Shown here: positions 36,025 through 45,210 of the stretch, in pieces | Layout of the letters: each line of letters begins with the position of its first letter | Position numbering within the stretch: the stretch's first letter is position 1 | NCBI GenBank assembly: GCA_002694745.1 | Contig: NZMY01000006.1 | Location: 112,418 to 176,417 of the forward strand | Source of the DNA: Croceicoccus sp. | Lineage (GTDB): Bacteria; Pseudomonadota; Alphaproteobacteria; Sphingomonadales; Sphingomonadaceae | Reading direction: 5' to 3' | Length of the DNA: 64,000 nucleotides | Notes under the pieces: model-generated | The model's input: only the letters and a program-made list of their open reading frames with translations | The model's database searches: none | Told to the model about the DNA's origin: nothing | Translations under genes and position numbers: made by a program

Positions 36025-37137
36025 ATGAGTTTCGACGGCAGGCAATTGACGACGCAGCTGGATGCCGATGGCACGCTGACCCTGAAGCTTGCCGAACGAA
36101 GCTGGGACGCTCCCACCGGGCGCAATGTGCTGGTCCGGATGGAGGCCGCGCCGATCAATCCCTCGGACCTCGGCCTGCTGTTCGCCTCCGCCGATGTCGA
36201 GAATGCCGATTACGGCGATGGCCGGCTGGTCGCGCAAATGCCCGAAAAGGCCACGCGCGCCATGTCCGCGCGCCACGGCAAGGCCATGCCCGCCGGTAAC
36301 GAGGGCGCGGGCACCGTGGTCGCGGCGGGCGACGATCCTGCGGCGCAGGCGCTGATGGGCAAACGGGTCGCCTGCGTGCCGGGCGCGGCCTATGGCACCT
36401 ATGCGACATGCGATGCGTCCATGGCCTTCGCGATCGGGGACGACATTACCGCCGAACAGGCCGCATCCAGCTTCGTAAATCCGATGACCGCGCTGGGCTT
36501 CACCGAAACCATGAAGGCAGACGGCTATACCGGCATCGTCCATGCCGCTGCCGCGTCAAATCTCGGCCAGATGCTGGTTCGGATATGCACAAACGACGGC
36601 ATTCCGCTGGTCAATGTGGTGCGCAGCGCGGACCAGGTGAAGCTGCTGAAGGACCTTGGCGCAACCCACGTCATCGACATGACCGAGGACGGCTTCATCA
36701 AACGACTGGCCGACGCGGTGGAGGAAACCGGCGCGATGCTGGGCTTTGACCCCATCGGCGGCGGCACGATGGCGAGCGACATGCTGACCGCCATGGAAGC
36801 GCAGGCTTCGCGCGGGGCGGAATTCAGCCGCTATGGATCCAGCGCAGACAAAAAGGTCTATATCTACGGCTCGCTCGACACCGGGCCGACCATGCTGTCG
36901 CGCGGTTTCGGCTTTACCTGGGATGTCAGCGGCTGGCTGCTGTTCCCCTTCCTGCAGAAGGCTGGAAACGAGGTGCGCAGCCGGATGCAGGACCGCGTAT
37001 TGAGCGAACTGACCCCCACTTTCGCCAGCCATTACAGCGACAGGATCACGCTGGACCAGATGCTGCAGAAGGATTCGGTGATGACCTATAACGCACGGAA
37101 AACCGGACAGAAATTCCTGGTGCAGCCAAACGGATAG
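36025..37137 (+). CDS. MDR superfamily alcohol dehydrogenase/quinone reductase-like protein
   Basis: A 370-residue medium-chain dehydrogenase/reductase fold protein. The N-terminal GroES-like part includes VRMEAAPINPSDLG, and a Rossmann part follows (VHAAAASNLGQMLVRIC). Structural zinc cysteines are not evident, so it probably belongs to the NADPH-dependent quinone oxidoreductase side of the family. ATG 36025 with GGAGAG upstream is preferred to 35992. It follows truA by about 30 bp and meets the PBP gene tail to tail. Substrate unknown. Confidence 0.8.
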   Translation: MSFDGRQLTTQLDADGTLTLKLAERSWDAPTGRNVLVRMEAAPINPSDLGLLFASADVENADYGDGRLVAQMPEKATRAMSARHGKAMPAGNEGAGTVVAAGDDPAAQALMGKRVACVPGAAYGTYATCDASMAFAIGDDITAEQAASSFVNPMTALGFTETMKADGYTGIVHAAAASNLGQMLVRICTNDGIPLVNVVRSADQVKLLKDLGATHVIDMTEDGFIKRLADAVEETGAMLGFDPIGGGTMASDMLTAMEAQASRGAEFSRYGSSADKKVYIYGSLDTGPTMLSRGFGFTWDVSGWLLFPFLQKAGNEVRSRMQDRVLSELTPTFASHYSDRITLDQMLQKDSVMTYNARKTGQKFLVQPNG

Positions 37138-37143
37138 CGCGGC

Positions 37144-39054
37144 CTAGGCCCCCGGCACAGCACGCTGCATGAATGCCTTCCAGATGCGTGCCGGGGCATC
37201 GCCGCCGGACAGGCCGGTGCGGTCCTTGTCGTCCGCCTCGGCATAGACCCACACGCCCGCGACGATACCGCCCGCCCAGCCGACGAAAACCGCGTTGCGG
37301 TTCTGCTGGCTGGTGCCGGTCTTGCCGAAATTGGGGATCTGCAGCTGCGCCGCCCTGCCTGTACCGTCATTGACGGTTTCGCGCAGCATTTCGGCCATTT
37401 GCAGACGAACGCGCGGTTCCAGCGTATATTTGCCCGAATGGTCGATCCACTGCCCGTCCGCATCGATCACCGCATAAGGCACCACCGGATATTCGCCCCG
37501 CGCCACGCCCGCATAGGCCGCCGTCAGTTCCAGCAGCGACACATCCGCCGTGCCGAGCGGGATCGAGGTGTCATTGGGATCGAGCTGCGCCGAAATGCCG
37601 AAACGCTGCGCCAGTTCGACAACCGCCTCGCCGCCGACGCCTTCGTAAAGCCGGGTTGCAGCGACATTGCTGGACTTCGTAAAGGCGCGCTCCAGCGTGA
37701 TATTACCTTCGTACTTGCCGCCAGAGTTGCGCGGACCGCCTGCCAAAGGCGTGTCGGCCACCATAGTTTCGGGTGTCATCCCCGATTCCAGCGCGGCCAG
37801 CCAGACGAAGATCTTGAAAGTCGAACCCGGCTGGCGCCCGGCCAGCGCATGATTGAATTGGTTTTCGTTGTAATCCTTGGACCCCACCATCGCCAGCACC
37901 GCGCCGTCGGGGCGCATGGCGACGATGGCGACTTCGGCATCGCCAACGTCCACTGCTTTCACCGCCGCCTCCGCCGCGCGCTGGACCTCGACGTCCAGCG
38001 TGGTCGGAATGATCCGCGCATCGGCGTCATAGCCCTGCGCCTCGGCTTCCCGCCGGATCCAGTTGGTGAAATGGGCATAGCGCGGCAAATCGCGTTCACG
38101 CGTCAGGCGGAAGGTCGCGGGACCGATGGCGCGCGCTTCGGCGGCCGTGAGATAGCCCGCGGACACCATCGCCTGCTTGACCACTGCCGCCCTCTGGCGC
38201 GCAGCCTCGGGGTGGAAGCTGGGCGCGTAATTGCTGGGCGCCTTGGGCAGGCCGGCCAGCACCATGGCCTCTGCCGGGGTCAGCGCCTCGGGTGCCTTGT
38301 CGAAATAGCGCAAAGAGGCCGCGCGAATGCCATAGCTGCGGTCCCCAAAATAGATCTTCGACAGGTAACGCTCGAGGATCTCGTCCTTGGTCAGCCATGC
38401 CTCCAGCCACAGCGCCGTGGGGATCTCCAGCAGCTTGCGGCCCATCGTCTGGTCGTGGGTGAAATAGGTCACCTTGGCGAGCTGCATGGTTATTGTCGAA
38501 CCGCCCTGCCGCGTGCCCGAAAACAGGTTCGACACGAAGGCCCGCGCCATGCCGCGCGGGTCGATGCCCCAGTGCGAATAGAACCGGCGATCCTCTGTCG
38601 CGATGAAGGCATTCACCACGTGGTCGGGTAGAAGTTCCGCCTCGACCGGAGCGAGCACGACATCGCCGCCGCGCGCGATCGGCTCGCCCTTCTGGCTCAC
38701 CAGCACATAGGGATCGCCATGCGGCTCAAGCGTTCGCTCGACGGGCTTGGTAAGCGCCAGCCAGCCGATGATGGCCAGCACCGCGACCGCTGCCCCGATC
38801 GCCAGCCACTTGATGAAGGCCCAGGCCAGCCGGAAAGGCAGGGCCAGCAGCCACAGGCAGCCCATCCCCGCCCGACCTGCAAGCGAGGGACCGCGGCGTT
38901 CGGACAGCGGATCGTCTTCGTCCAGACCGTCCAGTTCGAGGTCGGCGTCGGTCCGGTACCATTCCTCGTCCAGCGCATCCGCGTCTGCGCCGCGATTGCG
39001 GCGCGAAGTGGCAAGCAGGTCGCGGGCCTGCGTCAGGAGATCGCGGTTCTTCAC
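37144..39054 (-). CDS. bifunctional class A penicillin-binding protein (PBP1 type)
   Basis: A 636-residue enzyme building and crosslinking peptidoglycan. An acidic cytoplasmic N-terminus (about 1-65) precedes a membrane anchor (about 78-101). The GT51 domain has Glu154 in ATEDRRFYSHWGID and GGSTITMQLAK at 184-194. The transpeptidase domain has Ser411-x-x-Lys414 (GSTFK), SSN at 461-463 and KTG at 578-580. It is shorter than E. coli PBP1a/1b, with no obvious extra C-terminal domain. Confidence 0.93.
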   Translation of the reverse strand: MKNRDLLTQARDLLATSRRNRGADADALDEEWYRTDADLELDGLDEDDPLSERRGPSLAGRAGMGCLWLLALPFRLAWAFIKWLAIGAAVAVLAIIGWLALTKPVERTLEPHGDPYVLVSQKGEPIARGGDVVLAPVEAELLPDHVVNAFIATEDRRFYSHWGIDPRGMARAFVSNLFSGTRQGGSTITMQLAKVTYFTHDQTMGRKLLEIPTALWLEAWLTKDEILERYLSKIYFGDRSYGIRAASLRYFDKAPEALTPAEAMVLAGLPKAPSNYAPSFHPEAARQRAAVVKQAMVSAGYLTAAEARAIGPATFRLTRERDLPRYAHFTNWIRREAEAQGYDADARIIPTTLDVEVQRAAEAAVKAVDVGDAEVAIVAMRPDGAVLAMVGSKDYNENQFNHALAGRQPGSTFKIFVWLAALESGMTPETMVADTPLAGGPRNSGGKYEGNITLERAFTKSSNVAATRLYEGVGGEAVVELAQRFGISAQLDPNDTSIPLGTADVSLLELTAAYAGVARGEYPVVPYAVIDADGQWIDHSGKYTLEPRVRLQMAEMLRETVNDGTGRAAQLQIPNFGKTGTSQQNRNAVFVGWAGGIVAGVWVYAEADDKDRTGLSGGDAPARIWKAFMQRAVPGA

Positions 39055-39210
39055 GGTCGCGGCACTAGCAGCCGCGATCTTTCGCGGCGATGAGCGGTGG
39101 CGGATAGTCGACAGGATGTTGGGGCATCGTGTTCATCGCGGCAGGCTAAACCCCTGACGCGGACGGACAAGTGCCGTTCATCGAGCCATATCGGCAGTTC
39201 GTTGGCGCCC

Positions 39211-40197
39211 TCAGGCGCGTCCGACGACGCTTTCGGGCAGGTCCACGCCGAACACGCGCTGGTAATATTCGGCCACCAGCATGCGCTCGGTCTCGTCGCA
39301 CTTGTTCAGGAACGACAGGCGAAAGGCAAAGCCCAGATCGCCAAAGATCTGCGTGTTCTGCGCCCAGCTGATGACTGTGCGCGGGCTCATCACCGTGGAA
39401 ATGTCGCCGTTGATGAAACCCTGCCGCGTCAATTCGGCGGTGCGGACCATCTTGGCCAGCGTCTCGGTCTCCATCGACGGGACCTTGGCGTGGACGATCC
39501 TGACCTCAGTCTCTTCGGGCAGATAGTTCAGCCCGACCACGATGTTCCAGCGGTCCATCTGCCCCTGGTTGATCGCCTGCGTGCCGTGATAAAGCCCGCT
39601 GGTATCGCCAAGCCCGACCGTGTTGGCAGTCGCGAACAGGCGGAACCAGGGATTGGGGCGGATCACGCGGTTCTGGTCCAGCAGCGTCAGCTTGCCTGCG
39701 GTTTCCAGCACACGCTGGATCACGAACATCACGTCGGGACGGCCCGCGTCATATTCGTCGAACACCAGCGCGGTCGGCGTCTGCAACGCCCAAGGCAGCA
39801 GCCCTTCGCGGAATTCGGTGACCTGCAGCCCGTCGCGCAGCACGATCGCGTCGCGCCCGACAAGGTCGATGCGGCTGATATGCGCGTCGAGATTGATCCG
39901 CACGCAGGGCCAGTTCAGCCGCGCGGCGACCTGCTCGATATGGGTCGACTTGCCGGTGCCGTGATAGCCCTGAACCATCACGCGGCGATTGTGTGCAAAG
40001 CCCGCCAGGATCGCCAGCGTGGTGTCCGGATCGAACACATAGGCTTCGTCGGTATCGGGCACACGCTCGTCCGCCTTGGAAAAGGCGGGCACCTTCATGT
40101 CAATATCGATGCCGAAGGTGTCGCGCACGTCGACTTCGGTATCGGGCGCCTGCATCAGCGTTTCGTGGCTATTGGTGTTCTGGATCATCTCGTTCAT
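39211..40197 (-). CDS. cobS: CobS-like AAA+ ATPase (cobaltochelatase small subunit)
   Basis: A 328-residue AAA+ protein. The P-loop GYHGTGKST is at 77-85 and Walker B is [10 protein letters not shown]. It closely resembles CobS of aerobic cobaltochelatase, which with CobT and CobN inserts Co2+ into hydrogenobyrinate diamide. cobT, normally immediately downstream, is absent here (a PBP gene follows after about 155 bp with nothing in the gap). No other B12 genes are present. Another MoxR-like partner system cannot be excluded. Confidence 0.88.
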   Translation of the reverse strand: MNEMIQNTNSHETLMQAPDTEVDVRDTFGIDIDMKVPAFSKADERVPDTDEAYVFDPDTTLAILAGFAHNRRVMVQGYHGTGKSTHIEQVAARLNWPCVRINLDAHISRIDLVGRDAIVLRDGLQVTEFREGLLPWALQTPTALVFDEYDAGRPDVMFVIQRVLETAGKLTLLDQNRVIRPNPWFRLFATANTVGLGDTSGLYHGTQAINQGQMDRWNIVVGLNYLPEETEVRIVHAKVPSMETETLAKMVRTAELTRQGFINGDISTVMSPRTVISWAQNTQIFGDLGFAFRLSFLNKCDETERMLVAEYYQRVFGVDLPESVVGRA

Positions 40198-40255
40198 CGC
40201 GCCGATGGGTTATACATGGGCGGGCGTTGCTGCAACCGCGATTAGCAATCTGCGG

Positions 40256-40978
40256 TCACGCCTTCGGGGCAATCTTCGGGGGGAGGCTGAAAATATCGGC
40301 GAAGCGCAAGGCCGCGTCTTGGTCGCCTTCGATCCTAAGCCCGGTGGCGGCCATGACCTTATCGGCGTCGCGCTTGCCATAGAACAGCGGCAGGATCGCG
40401 CTGGCGGCGGGCGCGCGGAATATCGCCTCCGCGCCTGCCAGTTCCTCGTCGCGGCGGATGTCCAGCACCCCTTCGCAGAGATCGGCCAGAAAACGGTCGC
40501 TACCGAAATCGAACCCTATCCGCGCCTTTCGCCCCTCCGCCTTTCGGTGATCCATCATGGTGCGCAGCGACAGCATGGCCGATACGGGCGTCAGCGGCAG
40601 CGTCGGATCATGCAGCGGAGAGCGCACCGACCAGCGGCCCAGTTCCTGCATAACCGGTTCGGCCATGTAGCCCCATTCGGTCAGTTCATAGATCTGGCTG
40701 GCCGCCGGGGGTGGCAGCCTGCGCCGCGTCAGCACGCCCAGTTCCTCCAGCCGCGCGAGGCGTTCGGTCAGCACCTTGGCGCTGATTCCGGGCAGCGCGG
40801 CGCGAATGTCGGAGAAGCGCCGGCCCCCAAGCATCAACTCTCGCATTACGTGGAGCGACCAGCGTTCGCCTAGCAGTTCGAACGCAAAGCTGGCGGCGCA
40901 TGCATCCTCATACCAGCGTCCATGCGCGCGACGACCAGGCTCCACCGATCCAGTATTGCTTTTATTTTGAAACTTCAT
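40256..40978 (-). CDS. HxlR family transcriptional regulator
   Basis: A 240-residue regulator with an N-terminal HxlR winged helix (LLGERWSLHVMRELMLGGRRFSDI, then GISAKVLTERLARLEELGVLTRR) at about 33-90. A C-terminal extension of about 130 residues resembles an SCP2-like ligand pocket seen in some longer members. A cysteine (Cys27) just before the HTH could be redox or electrophile sensing, as in HypR/YodB. The inverted repeat directly before its start and the divergent GST operon suggest it controls both. Confidence 0.85.
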   Translation of the reverse strand: MKFQNKSNTGSVEPGRRAHGRWYEDACAASFAFELLGERWSLHVMRELMLGGRRFSDIRAALPGISAKVLTERLARLEELGVLTRRRLPPPAASQIYELTEWGYMAEPVMQELGRWSVRSPLHDPTLPLTPVSAMLSLRTMMDHRKAEGRKARIGFDFGSDRFLADLCEGVLDIRRDEELAGAEAIFRAPAASAILPLFYGKRDADKVMAATGLRIEGDQDAALRFADIFSLPPKIAPKA

Positions 40979-40995
40979 AGTTGCTTTTTGTAACT
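40979..40995. promoter_or_regulatory. probable HxlR-type operator
   Basis: AGTTGC-TTTTT-TGTAACT-like inverted repeat (arms AGTTGC and GTAACT, one mismatch) abuts the regulator start codon and lies about 90 bp before the GST operon. HxlR/QorR-type regulators bind comparable GTTAC-N5-GTAAC sites. The regulator start has no visible ribosome site because the operator occupies that position, so the mRNA may be leaderless. Confidence 0.5.
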
Positions 40996-41082
40996 GAAGG
41001 GCACACGACTCGCAAGCGCAGCCCGCGAGTCGGTCGCGCGACGAATGCCGGTCTGCACCGTGAAAAAGCAGGAGACGCTTCG

Positions 41083-41763
41083 ATGCCCATCACCGCCGAT
41101 GCCGATATCGAGATCACCGGTTACAACTGGGTCCCCCCGTTCGCCGAAGGCTTCGTGCGCGATCTGCGCGCCAGATGGTTCTGCGAAGAGGCAGGTCTCC
41201 CCTATCGCGAACGGCTGATCAGCGCGGTGAAAAAGCCCCCAGGATGGCGCAGCGAACAGCCCTTCGGGCAAGTACCGGTTCTGCGCGACGGCAATATCCA
41301 TCTGTTCGAAAGCGGCGCGATCCTGATCCATCTGGCGGAAAAGAACGGCAAGCTGCTGCCCGCGGGCGGACAGGCCCGCGCGGATGTCCTGTCATGGCTG
41401 CTCGCCGCCTATAACAGTGTCGAGCCGGTGCAGAACGAACTGGCGAATATCGAGATGTTCAATGCGGACGAGGACTGGGCGAAGCTGCGCAGGCCCGTGG
41501 CGCTCGACAATCTGGACAGGCGTCATAGATCGCTCGACCATGCGCTGAAGGATCGCGAGTGGTTCGCCGGCGAATTCTCGATCGCCGACATCGCCATGGT
41601 CTCGGTCCTGCGGTCCAGCGTGGCGATGGGGACGCTGACCGAGCATCCGACCCTTGCCGCCTATGTGGATCGCGGGACCGAACGCCCGGCATTCCAGCAG
41701 GCGCTTGCGGATCAGCTAGCCGGTTTCGACCCCAGCCACGCCCCCGGCATGGAGCACGCGTGA
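41083..41763 (+). CDS. glutathione S-transferase family protein
   Basis: A 226-residue GST. The thioredoxin-like domain includes LRARWFCEEAGLPY, the cis-Pro segment GQVPVLRDG, and LFESGAILIHLAEK, which binds the gamma-glutamyl group. An all-helical domain follows with the N-capping motif FAGEFSIADIAM. GGAGA precedes ATG 41083. It is the first gene of a run of seven plus-strand genes opposite the HxlR gene, and its stop overlaps the next start by one base. Substrate unknown. Confidence 0.88.
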   Translation: MPITADADIEITGYNWVPPFAEGFVRDLRARWFCEEAGLPYRERLISAVKKPPGWRSEQPFGQVPVLRDGNIHLFESGAILIHLAEKNGKLLPAGGQARADVLSWLLAAYNSVEPVQNELANIEMFNADEDWAKLRRPVALDNLDRRHRSLDHALKDREWFAGEFSIADIAMVSVLRSSVAMGTLTEHPTLAAYVDRGTERPAFQQALADQLAGFDPSHAPGMEHA

Positions 41764-42119
41764 TGTATATCCAAGGCTTCGTCGTCCCCGTGCCCGCGGA
41801 CAACAAGGCGGCCTATCTCAAGGTCGCGGAGCGTTTCGATCGCTGGCTGATAGACCATGGCGCAATCGAGGTGGTCGAGGCGTGGGAAGAACGCATCGAG
41901 GATGGCAAACACACCGATTTCCGCCGCGCGGTCGCTGCCGAACCCGGCGAGAAGATCGTCTTCTCGTGGGTTATCTGGCCCGACCGCGCCGCCGCCGAAG
42001 CGGCCGAAAAGGCGATGGAGGGCGATCCGATCATGTCCGAAATGGGCGACATGCCCTTCGATGGTAGACGCATGATCTATGGCGGCTTTTCGCCCATTCT
42101 CGAACTTGGCCGGAAATAA
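41763..42119 (+). CDS. DUF1428 family protein
   Basis: A 118-residue protein starting MYIQGFVVPVPADNKAAYLK, with the dimeric alpha/beta-barrel pattern of DUF1428 (conserved WPDRAAAEAAEKAMEGDP and MPFDGRRMIYGGF). Function is unproven; relatives commonly occur beside VOC and GST genes. It is coupled to the GST by TGATG. Confidence 0.85.
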   Translation: MYIQGFVVPVPADNKAAYLKVAERFDRWLIDHGAIEVVEAWEERIEDGKHTDFRRAVAAEPGEKIVFSWVIWPDRAAAEAAEKAMEGDPIMSEMGDMPFDGRRMIYGGFSPILELGRK

Positions 42120-42138
42120 CCACGGAAAGGAGCAAGCC

Positions 42139-42933
42139 ATGGCAAACCCGCAAGGCGAGCCGATCTGGTACGAGCTGATGTGCCGAGACATGGCAACCGC
42201 ATCGCGCTTTTATGAAGCGGTTCTCGGGTGGCAGATCACCGGATCGGACATGGGCGGCGTTCCCGACTACCGCTTCATCAAGCATGGGTCTGGCGAATTC
42301 GACATGGTGGGCGGCGCGATGCAGCTGACCGGGGAAATGCTGTCTGGCGGGGCACGGCCGATGTGGGCGGTCTATTTCTGCGTCGAGGATGTCGACGCTG
42401 CCGTTCAGCGTGTCACCGCCAATGGAGGCCGCATACTGATGCCCGCCTTCGATATCGAGAATGTCGGGCGCATGGCCTTTGTCACCGATCCGCAGGGCAA
42501 TCCGTTCTACGTCATGCGCGGCTTTTCCGACATGGACAGCCATGTGTTCGCCGCCGACGCCAGCGGCACCGGTCGATGCGGCTGGAACGAGCTGATCACG
42601 CCCGAACTGGAAACCACGCTTGGCTTCTACCGCGATGTGTTCGGTTACGACACCGGCGAGCGCATGAACATGGCGCCCGAGATGGGCGACTACGTCTTCC
42701 TGAAGGCGGGCGACAAGACCATCGGCGCGGCGATGAATGCGATGCCGGGAAGTTCCCCATGCTGGCGTTTCTATTTCCGCGTGGCCGATATCGACACTGC
42801 CCATGCGGCCGTGGAAACGAATGGCGGAACCATCGTGTTCGGTCCTGAGGACGTACCGGGCGACGAAGTCATATTGATGGCGCACGATCCGGAAGGCACG
42901 ATCTTCGGCCTTCTCGCTCCCAGGAAAGGCTGA
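42139..42933 (+). CDS. two-domain VOC family protein
   Basis: A 264-residue protein with two VOC domains: PIWYELMCRDMATASRFYEAVLGW at the start and GWNELITPELETTLGFYRDVFGY from about residue 148. Each ends with a typical FxxxDPxGNxF-like strand. Some members are hydroxylases or antibiotic-resistance proteins; no substrate can be assigned. AAAGGAG precedes ATG 42139. It lies 3 bp before the next GST. Confidence 0.87.
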   Translation: MANPQGEPIWYELMCRDMATASRFYEAVLGWQITGSDMGGVPDYRFIKHGSGEFDMVGGAMQLTGEMLSGGARPMWAVYFCVEDVDAAVQRVTANGGRILMPAFDIENVGRMAFVTDPQGNPFYVMRGFSDMDSHVFAADASGTGRCGWNELITPELETTLGFYRDVFGYDTGERMNMAPEMGDYVFLKAGDKTIGAAMNAMPGSSPCWRFYFRVADIDTAHAAVETNGGTIVFGPEDVPGDEVILMAHDPEGTIFGLLAPRKG

Positions 42934-42936
42934 ACC

Positions 42937-43566
42937 GTGGCAGACATCACCTTCTTCCATAATCCGATGAGCAGGGGCCAGATCGCCCATTGGGCGCTGC
43001 ACGAGACAGGCGCCGATTTCGAAACGATCATCGTCGACTGGAACGACAAGCCCGAAGCGCTGATGGCGGCGAACCCGATGGGCAAGATCCCCACCATCAT
43101 TCACCACGCATCAGACGGCGACATCGTGGTCAGCGAAGCGCCTGCGATCTGCCATTATCTTGCCGAGATTGCGTCGGGACAGACCCTGCTGCCGACCCCG
43201 CGCGAGAGGGGCGACTATTTCCGCTGGCTGTTCTTTGCCGCGGGGCCCGTCGAACAGGCGATCACCGGCAAGTCGATGGGTTGGGAAGTGCCCGAAAACC
43301 GCATTGGCATGGTCGGTTTCGGCAGCTTTGACCTGACCATCGACACGCTGGACTGGTGGCTGTCAGACCGTGACTATGTCTGCGGAAAACGGTTCACCAT
43401 GGCCGATGTCTATGTCGGTTCGACCGTCGATTGGGGGCTGGCCTTCGGAACGATGCCCGAGCGTCCATCCTTTGCCGCCTATGCCGAGCGCATCCGTGCC
43501 CGCGACGCTTATCGCGCGGCGAAGGAGAAGGACAATGCGATGATCGCGCAGGCGCAGAATGGCTGA
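42937..43566 (+). CDS. glutathione S-transferase family protein
   Basis: A 209-residue GST starting at GTG 42937 after AGGAAAGG. The N-terminal FFHNPMSRGQIAHWALHETGADFE offers Ser12 as a possible catalytic residue. It continues with GKIPTIIHH and VVSEAPAICHYLAE. The helical domain is rich in aromatic residues (FRWLFFAAGPVEQAI). It overlaps the next gene by 8 bp. Substrate unknown. Confidence 0.88.
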   Translation: MADITFFHNPMSRGQIAHWALHETGADFETIIVDWNDKPEALMAANPMGKIPTIIHHASDGDIVVSEAPAICHYLAEIASGQTLLPTPRERGDYFRWLFFAAGPVEQAITGKSMGWEVPENRIGMVGFGSFDLTIDTLDWWLSDRDYVCGKRFTMADVYVGSTVDWGLAFGTMPERPSFAAYAERIRARDAYRAAKEKDNAMIAQAQNG

Positions 43567-44065
43567 AGGCGGCGCAGAACCGGCTGCCGACAAGGCCATC
43601 GTCTGCCTGTGGTACGATGGCGATGCCGAGGACGCGGCGCAATTCTATGCCGACACCTTGCCCGACAGCACGATCACACATGTTCAGCGCTCCCCGATCG
43701 ATTACCCTGCCGGCAAGGCGGGCGACGTGCTGGTCGTGATGATGACGATCGTCGGAATCCCCTATATCCTCATGAACGGGGGTCCGGAGTTCAAGCCGAA
43801 CCTGACCTATTCGCTGCAGATCCATACCGATACGCAGGAAGAGACAGACCGGCTGTGGAACGCCATCACAGGTAACGGCGGCACGCCCAACGAATGCGGA
43901 TGGTGCAAGGACCGCTGGGGGTATAGCTGGCAGATCACGCCCCGCGCGCTGACCCGCGGCATGGCGGACCCTGATCCTGCCGTTGCCAGACGCGTGATGG
44001 AAGCGATGATGACGATGGGCAAGATCGATATCGCCGCGATCGAAGCCGCACAGCGCGGCCCTTGA
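43559..44065 (+). CDS. PhnB-like VOC protein (3-dmu-9_3-mt family)
   Basis: A 168-residue VOC-fold protein: IVCLWYDGDAEDAAQFYADTLPDS followed by MTIVGIPYILMNGGPEF and LQIHTDTQEETDRLWNAI, then the family motif CGWCKDRWGYSWQITPRAL. The old name 3-demethylubiquinone-9 methyltransferase for this domain is not supported by a methylase fold. Overlaps the preceding GST by 8 bp. Confidence 0.87.
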   Translation: MAEGGAEPAADKAIVCLWYDGDAEDAAQFYADTLPDSTITHVQRSPIDYPAGKAGDVLVVMMTIVGIPYILMNGGPEFKPNLTYSLQIHTDTQEETDRLWNAITGNGGTPNECGWCKDRWGYSWQITPRALTRGMADPDPAVARRVMEAMMTMGKIDIAAIEAAQRGP

Positions 44066-44069
44066 GCGG

Positions 44070-44717
44070 ATGAAGCTCTACGGCCATCCCTTCTCAAGCT
44101 ATACGTGGAAGGCGCGCATTGCGCTGCTGGCGGCGCGGCTGGAGCATGAATTTGTACAGCTCGGTCCCGACCAGCCAGCGGAGCGCAACGCCGTCGTCGC
44201 GGGAGCGGGTCCGCTTGGCCGCTTTCCGGTGCTGGACGACGAAGGAAGGCTGGTCTTCGAGGCCAGCTGCATCGTCGAGCATCTTGCCATCCATTATCCG
44301 CAGGCCCGCTTCCTCATACCGGAGGACGAAACCGCGGCGCTCGCCATCCGGAAACTTGACCGGATCTTCGACCTCTACGTCATGGCCGAGGCGCAAGCGG
44401 TGGTGAACGAATATCTGCGCGCGCCCGCAGCGCCCGACACGGCGCGTGTGGACGAGGCGAAGGAAAAGCTGTCTCGCATTTACGGCTGGCTGGAGCAGCA
44501 TTTGCCCGAACGCGGCCATGGTCCGCTGACCCTGGCGGACTGCGCCGCCGCGCCTTCCCTGTTCTATGCCGATTGGATCGAGGAGATCGGCGCGGACCGC
44601 TCGCATCTTGCTGCCTATCGCGCATGGCTGCTGGCGCAGAACGAAGTGGCATTCTGCGTCGACGAGGCGCGGCCTTGGCGCTCTTGGTTTCCGCCGGGTG
44701 CACCGGACCGTGACTGA
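44070..44717 (+). CDS. glutathione S-transferase family protein
   Basis: A 215-residue GST with MKLYGHPFSSYTWKARIALLA at the N-terminus (Ser9 or Ser10 possible catalytic residue) and GRFPVLDDEGRLVFEASCIVEHLA. The helical domain carries HGPLTLADCAAAPSLFYADW. It lies 4 bp after the PhnB-like gene and is the third GST of the block. Confidence 0.88.
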   Translation: MKLYGHPFSSYTWKARIALLAARLEHEFVQLGPDQPAERNAVVAGAGPLGRFPVLDDEGRLVFEASCIVEHLAIHYPQARFLIPEDETAALAIRKLDRIFDLYVMAEAQAVVNEYLRAPAAPDTARVDEAKEKLSRIYGWLEQHLPERGHGPLTLADCAAAPSLFYADWIEEIGADRSHLAAYRAWLLAQNEVAFCVDEARPWRSWFPPGAPDRD

Positions 44718-44739
44718 TTTTGCAAGAAAGGCATTCCCG

Positions 44740-45207
44740 ATGCGCGAATTGAAAATCTCCCGCCATATTGCCGCCCCGCCCGCCGCCGTGTGGGAGGTCA
44801 TGGCCAACCGGCAGGAAGAATGGTGGTGCCCCGCCCCGTGGTCGGTAACGATGGTCGCGCAGGAACGCCGCCCCGGCGGCCGGTGCGAAATGGTCATGCA
44901 CGGCCCCGATGGCGAGGAAATGCCGCAGCATGGCATCTACCTGGAATGGATCGAGGGCGTTCGTTTTACATCGACCGACGCGGTCCGGATGGATCCGGGC
45001 AGCGGCCGTCTTGTCCCTGCCGAGCCCTTCATGATCGGCTGCTGGGAAATCGCACCCGATGGCGATGGCACGCTTTATACTGCCAGCGCCCTGCACTGGA
45101 GCGAGAAGGCGATGAAAAGCCACGCCGAAATGGGTTTCGAACCGGGCTGGAGCGCGGTTGCCGACCAGCTCGCGGCGATCTGCGAGGGTTGGACCGTCAA
45201 GGCCTGA
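44740..45207 (+). CDS. SRPBCC (AHSA1-like) family protein
   Basis: A 155-residue START/Bet v1-like fold: ELKISRHIAAPPAAVWEVM at the start, WWCPAPWSV, and a late MGFEPGWSAVADQLAAICEG. AHSA1-like bacterial proteins bind hydrophobic ligands in a deep pocket; the ligand here is unknown. It closes the seven-gene run and ends 3 bp from the convergent J-domain gene. Confidence 0.85.
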   Translation: MRELKISRHIAAPPAAVWEVMANRQEEWWCPAPWSVTMVAQERRPGGRCEMVMHGPDGEEMPQHGIYLEWIEGVRFTSTDAVRMDPGSGRLVPAEPFMIGCWEIAPDGDGTLYTASALHWSEKAMKSHAEMGFEPGWSAVADQLAAICEGWTVKA

Positions 45208-45210
45208 AGA

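Noticed and set aside
43559..44065. Annotation as 3-demethylubiquinone-9 3-methyltransferase
   Set aside because: The sequence is a VOC fold with no SAM-binding motif; the name is a historical mislabel of the domain.
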